Source of the DNA: JAEUOS01 sp031423955 | Lineage (GTDB): Bacteria > Pseudomonadota > Gammaproteobacteria > Burkholderiales > JAEUOS01 | Reading direction: 5' to 3' | Assembly (NCBI GenBank): GCA_031423955.1 | Contig: JANPGJ010000029.1 | Location: 1 to 7,725, forward strand | DNA: 7,725 nt | Notes under the pieces: generated by a model | What the model was told of the DNA's origin: nothing | The model's database searches: none | The model's input: only the letters and a program-made list of their open reading frames with translations | Shown: one piece after another, positions 6,664 through 7,725 of the stretch | Layout of the letters: every line of letters begins with the position of its first letter | How positions within the stretch are numbered: the stretch's first letter is position 1 | Program-made: the position numbers and the translations under genes

Positions 6664-7422
6664 ATGCTGACCCAGGACCAAATCGCCCAATATCACGAAG
6701 ACGGCTATGTGGTGCCCGACTTCCGGGTGCCGAGCGACGTATTGGAATCGATCAAGGCGCGCCATACCGCCCTGCTCGCCGGCCATCCCGAGTTTCGCGA
6801 TTACTGCCCGGCACTGTTCGACCACGACCCCGGCTTTGCTGATTACGGCGCGAACCGCGAGATCCTCGACATGGTCGAGCAGTTGATTGGGTCCGACATC
6901 GCGCTCTGGAACATGAGTTTTTTTGCCAAGCCGGCCGGCAACGGCAAGCGCACGCCCTGGCACCAGGATGGCGAATACTGGCCGATCCGGCCGCTGGCCA
7001 CTTGCACCGCGTGGCTGGCGATCGATGATTCGACGCTGGAAAACGGCTGCCTGCGGGTGATTCGCGGTTCGCACAAGGAACGCGCGTTGAAGCGCCACAA
7101 CAAGGTGGCGGCAGGGGATGTCACGTTGACCCAGGAGCTTGATCAGAGCGAGTACGACGAATCGAAGGCGGTCGATATCGTGCTCAAGGCCGGGCAGATT
7201 TCGCTGCACGACGTCTACCTGCTGCATGGCTCCGAGCCCAACACCTCACCCAAATCGCGGCGCGGCATGACCATGCGCTTCATGCCGACCACCAGCTTGT
7301 TCGATCGCGACATCGCGCGCGCCAAGGCGCAGAGCATCACCACGACGGATCACTCGAATCGGCAGATTTTCCTGCTGCGCGGCGTCGATCGCAGTGGCCG
7401 CAACCGTTTCGTCAACGCCTGA
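6664..7422 (+). CDS. Phytanoyl-CoA dioxygenase (PhyH) family Fe(II)/2-oxoglutarate oxygenase
   Basis: This is a predicted cytoplasmic non-haem iron oxygenase that would hydroxylate a small organic substrate using O2 and 2-oxoglutarate, releasing CO2 and succinate. It has 252 residues, within the range of bacterial PhyH proteins, and no signal peptide. It opens with the family feature QIAQYHEDGYVVPDF. The iron-binding triad is visible: H100 and D102 in PWHQDGEYW, and H188 in LLHGSEPNTS. R199, 11 residues after H188, is placed to bind the 2-oxoglutarate carboxylate, as in human PHYH. The central strand TAWLAIDDSTLENGCLRVIRGSH is also characteristic. The enzyme therefore looks catalytically complete. 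The family name does not mean it acts on phytanoyl-CoA: bacterial members act on many substrates, and this one is unknown. A Bug-type receptor gene follows after 31 bp and is probably co-transcribed, which suggests a role in using an imported compound. Confidence 0.93.
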   Translation: MLTQDQIAQYHEDGYVVPDFRVPSDVLESIKARHTALLAGHPEFRDYCPALFDHDPGFADYGANREILDMVEQLIGSDIALWNMSFFAKPAGNGKRTPWHQDGEYWPIRPLATCTAWLAIDDSTLENGCLRVIRGSHKERALKRHNKVAAGDVTLTQELDQSEYDESKAVDIVLKAGQISLHDVYLLHGSEPNTSPKSRRGMTMRFMPTTSLFDRDIARAKAQSITTTDHSNRQIFLLRGVDRSGRNRFVNA

Positions 7423-7444
7423 AATCGCAGTCGCCCCAATCCCT

Positions 7445-7448
7445 GGAG
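7445..7448 (+). promoter_or_regulatory. Shine-Dalgarno of the Bug receptor gene
   Basis: GGAG ends 5 nt before the ATG at 7454. It lies in the 31-bp gap after the oxygenase stop, in which no terminator hairpin is visible, so read-through from the oxygenase gene is likely. Confidence 0.7.
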
Positions 7449-7453
7449 TCTTG

Positions 7454-7725
7454 ATGCCCGTATTCAAACGACGCGGCGTGAGCGCCGCGCTCTGTGCCAT
7501 TGCCTGCCTGCCGTTCGCCGCTTTGTACCCGGTCGCCAGCGCCCTGGCTCAGGCCTGGCCGGCCAAGCCGGTAAAGCTGATTGCACCGTACCCGCCCGGC
7601 GGCGGGGTCGATACGGTTTCCCGCCTGTTCGCCGAGCGCCTCGGCGCGCGTCTGGCGCAAAGCGTGACGGTCGACAACAAGCCGGGCGCCGGTGCCACCA
7701 TCGGTGCCGATGCACTGGCCAAGAG
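7454..7725 (+). CDS. Tripartite tricarboxylate transporter substrate-binding protein (Bug/TctC family), 5' part only
   Basis: This is a periplasmic binding protein of the Bug (Bordetella uptake gene)/TctC family, which captures carboxylates and related small molecules for TctAB-type permeases. Only the first 90 residues are present; family members usually have about 320. The N-terminus (MPVFKRRGVS, then a hydrophobic stretch ending ASALA) is a signal peptide, probably cleaved after residue 32 or 34. The mature start WPAKPVKLIAPYPPGGGVD and the later VTVDNKPGAGATIGAD are hallmark Bug motifs; the PPGGGVD loop with D53 lies in the ligand pocket region. Many Bug genes stand alone without permease genes, so a transporter partner cannot be assumed. 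The ligand is not predictable from this fragment. Confidence 0.94.
   Translation, partial: MPVFKRRGVSAALCAIACLPFAALYPVASALAQAWPAKPVKLIAPYPPGGGVDTVSRLFAERLGARLAQSVTVDNKPGAGATIGADALAK

Noticed and set aside
6601..7227. Minus-strand open frame of 208 codons opposite the oxygenase
   Set aside because: It overlaps the PhyH gene, which has the complete HxD...H...R site and a good ribosome site. The antisense product has no domain signature.
1..7725. Mobile elements, CRISPR arrays, tRNA or rRNA genes, toxin-antitoxin or defence genes
   Set aside because: I saw no transposase or integrase motifs, no regularly spaced direct repeats and no tRNA-like cloverleaf. Apart from the intergenic region and the 31-bp gap, the window is filled by six recognisable genes.

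Overview
The window reads as high-GC proteobacterial chromosome, most likely from a beta-proteobacterium of the Burkholderiales type. This rests on G/C-rich third codon positions, a Gram-negative tripartite RND efflux system, and a Bug/TctC-type periplasmic binding protein, a family strongly expanded in that group. The taxonomic call is an inference from gene content.

The left 6.4 kb is one minus-strand operon read from right to left. It encodes a TetR/CecR-like regulator (6406-5738), a NodT-type outer-membrane lipoprotein channel (5741-4212), a periplasmic membrane-fusion protein (4215-3079) and an inner-membrane RND (HAE1) pump (from 3082, running off the left edge near its C-terminus). All three junctions are the same 4-base ATGA overlap, so the regulator and the three pump parts are probably translated as one coupled unit. 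Together they would form a complete drug/solvent-type exporter spanning both membranes with its own local repressor. The substrate cannot be read from the sequence.

The 257-bp divergent intergenic region (6407-6663) carries the strongest regulatory signal. Two copies of the palindrome TCAATCGATTGA lie with centres exactly 20 bp apart, inside outer inverted arms TGGGTTGA/TCAACCCA. The upstream copy fills the spacer of a good minus-strand promoter (perfect TTGACA -35). A mirror-image, weaker plus-strand promoter shares the same self-complementary TTTAAA as its -10. This is what an autorepressor controlling its own operon, and perhaps the divergent one, would look like. The remaining ~180 bp up to the next gene shows no recognisable element.

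On the right, the plus strand carries a complete phytanoyl-CoA-dioxygenase-family (PhyH) Fe(II)/2-oxoglutarate oxygenase (6664-7422). After 31 bp comes the 5' part of a Bug-type tripartite tricarboxylate transporter receptor (7454 to the right edge), each with its own good Shine-Dalgarno. These two look like the start of an uptake/catabolic operon for an unidentified organic acid or related compound.

I found no RNA gene, mobile element, CRISPR array or broken gene. The components belong to known families. The most notable feature is the compact, nearly symmetric operator-promoter and its possible link between efflux and the divergent oxygenase/uptake genes.
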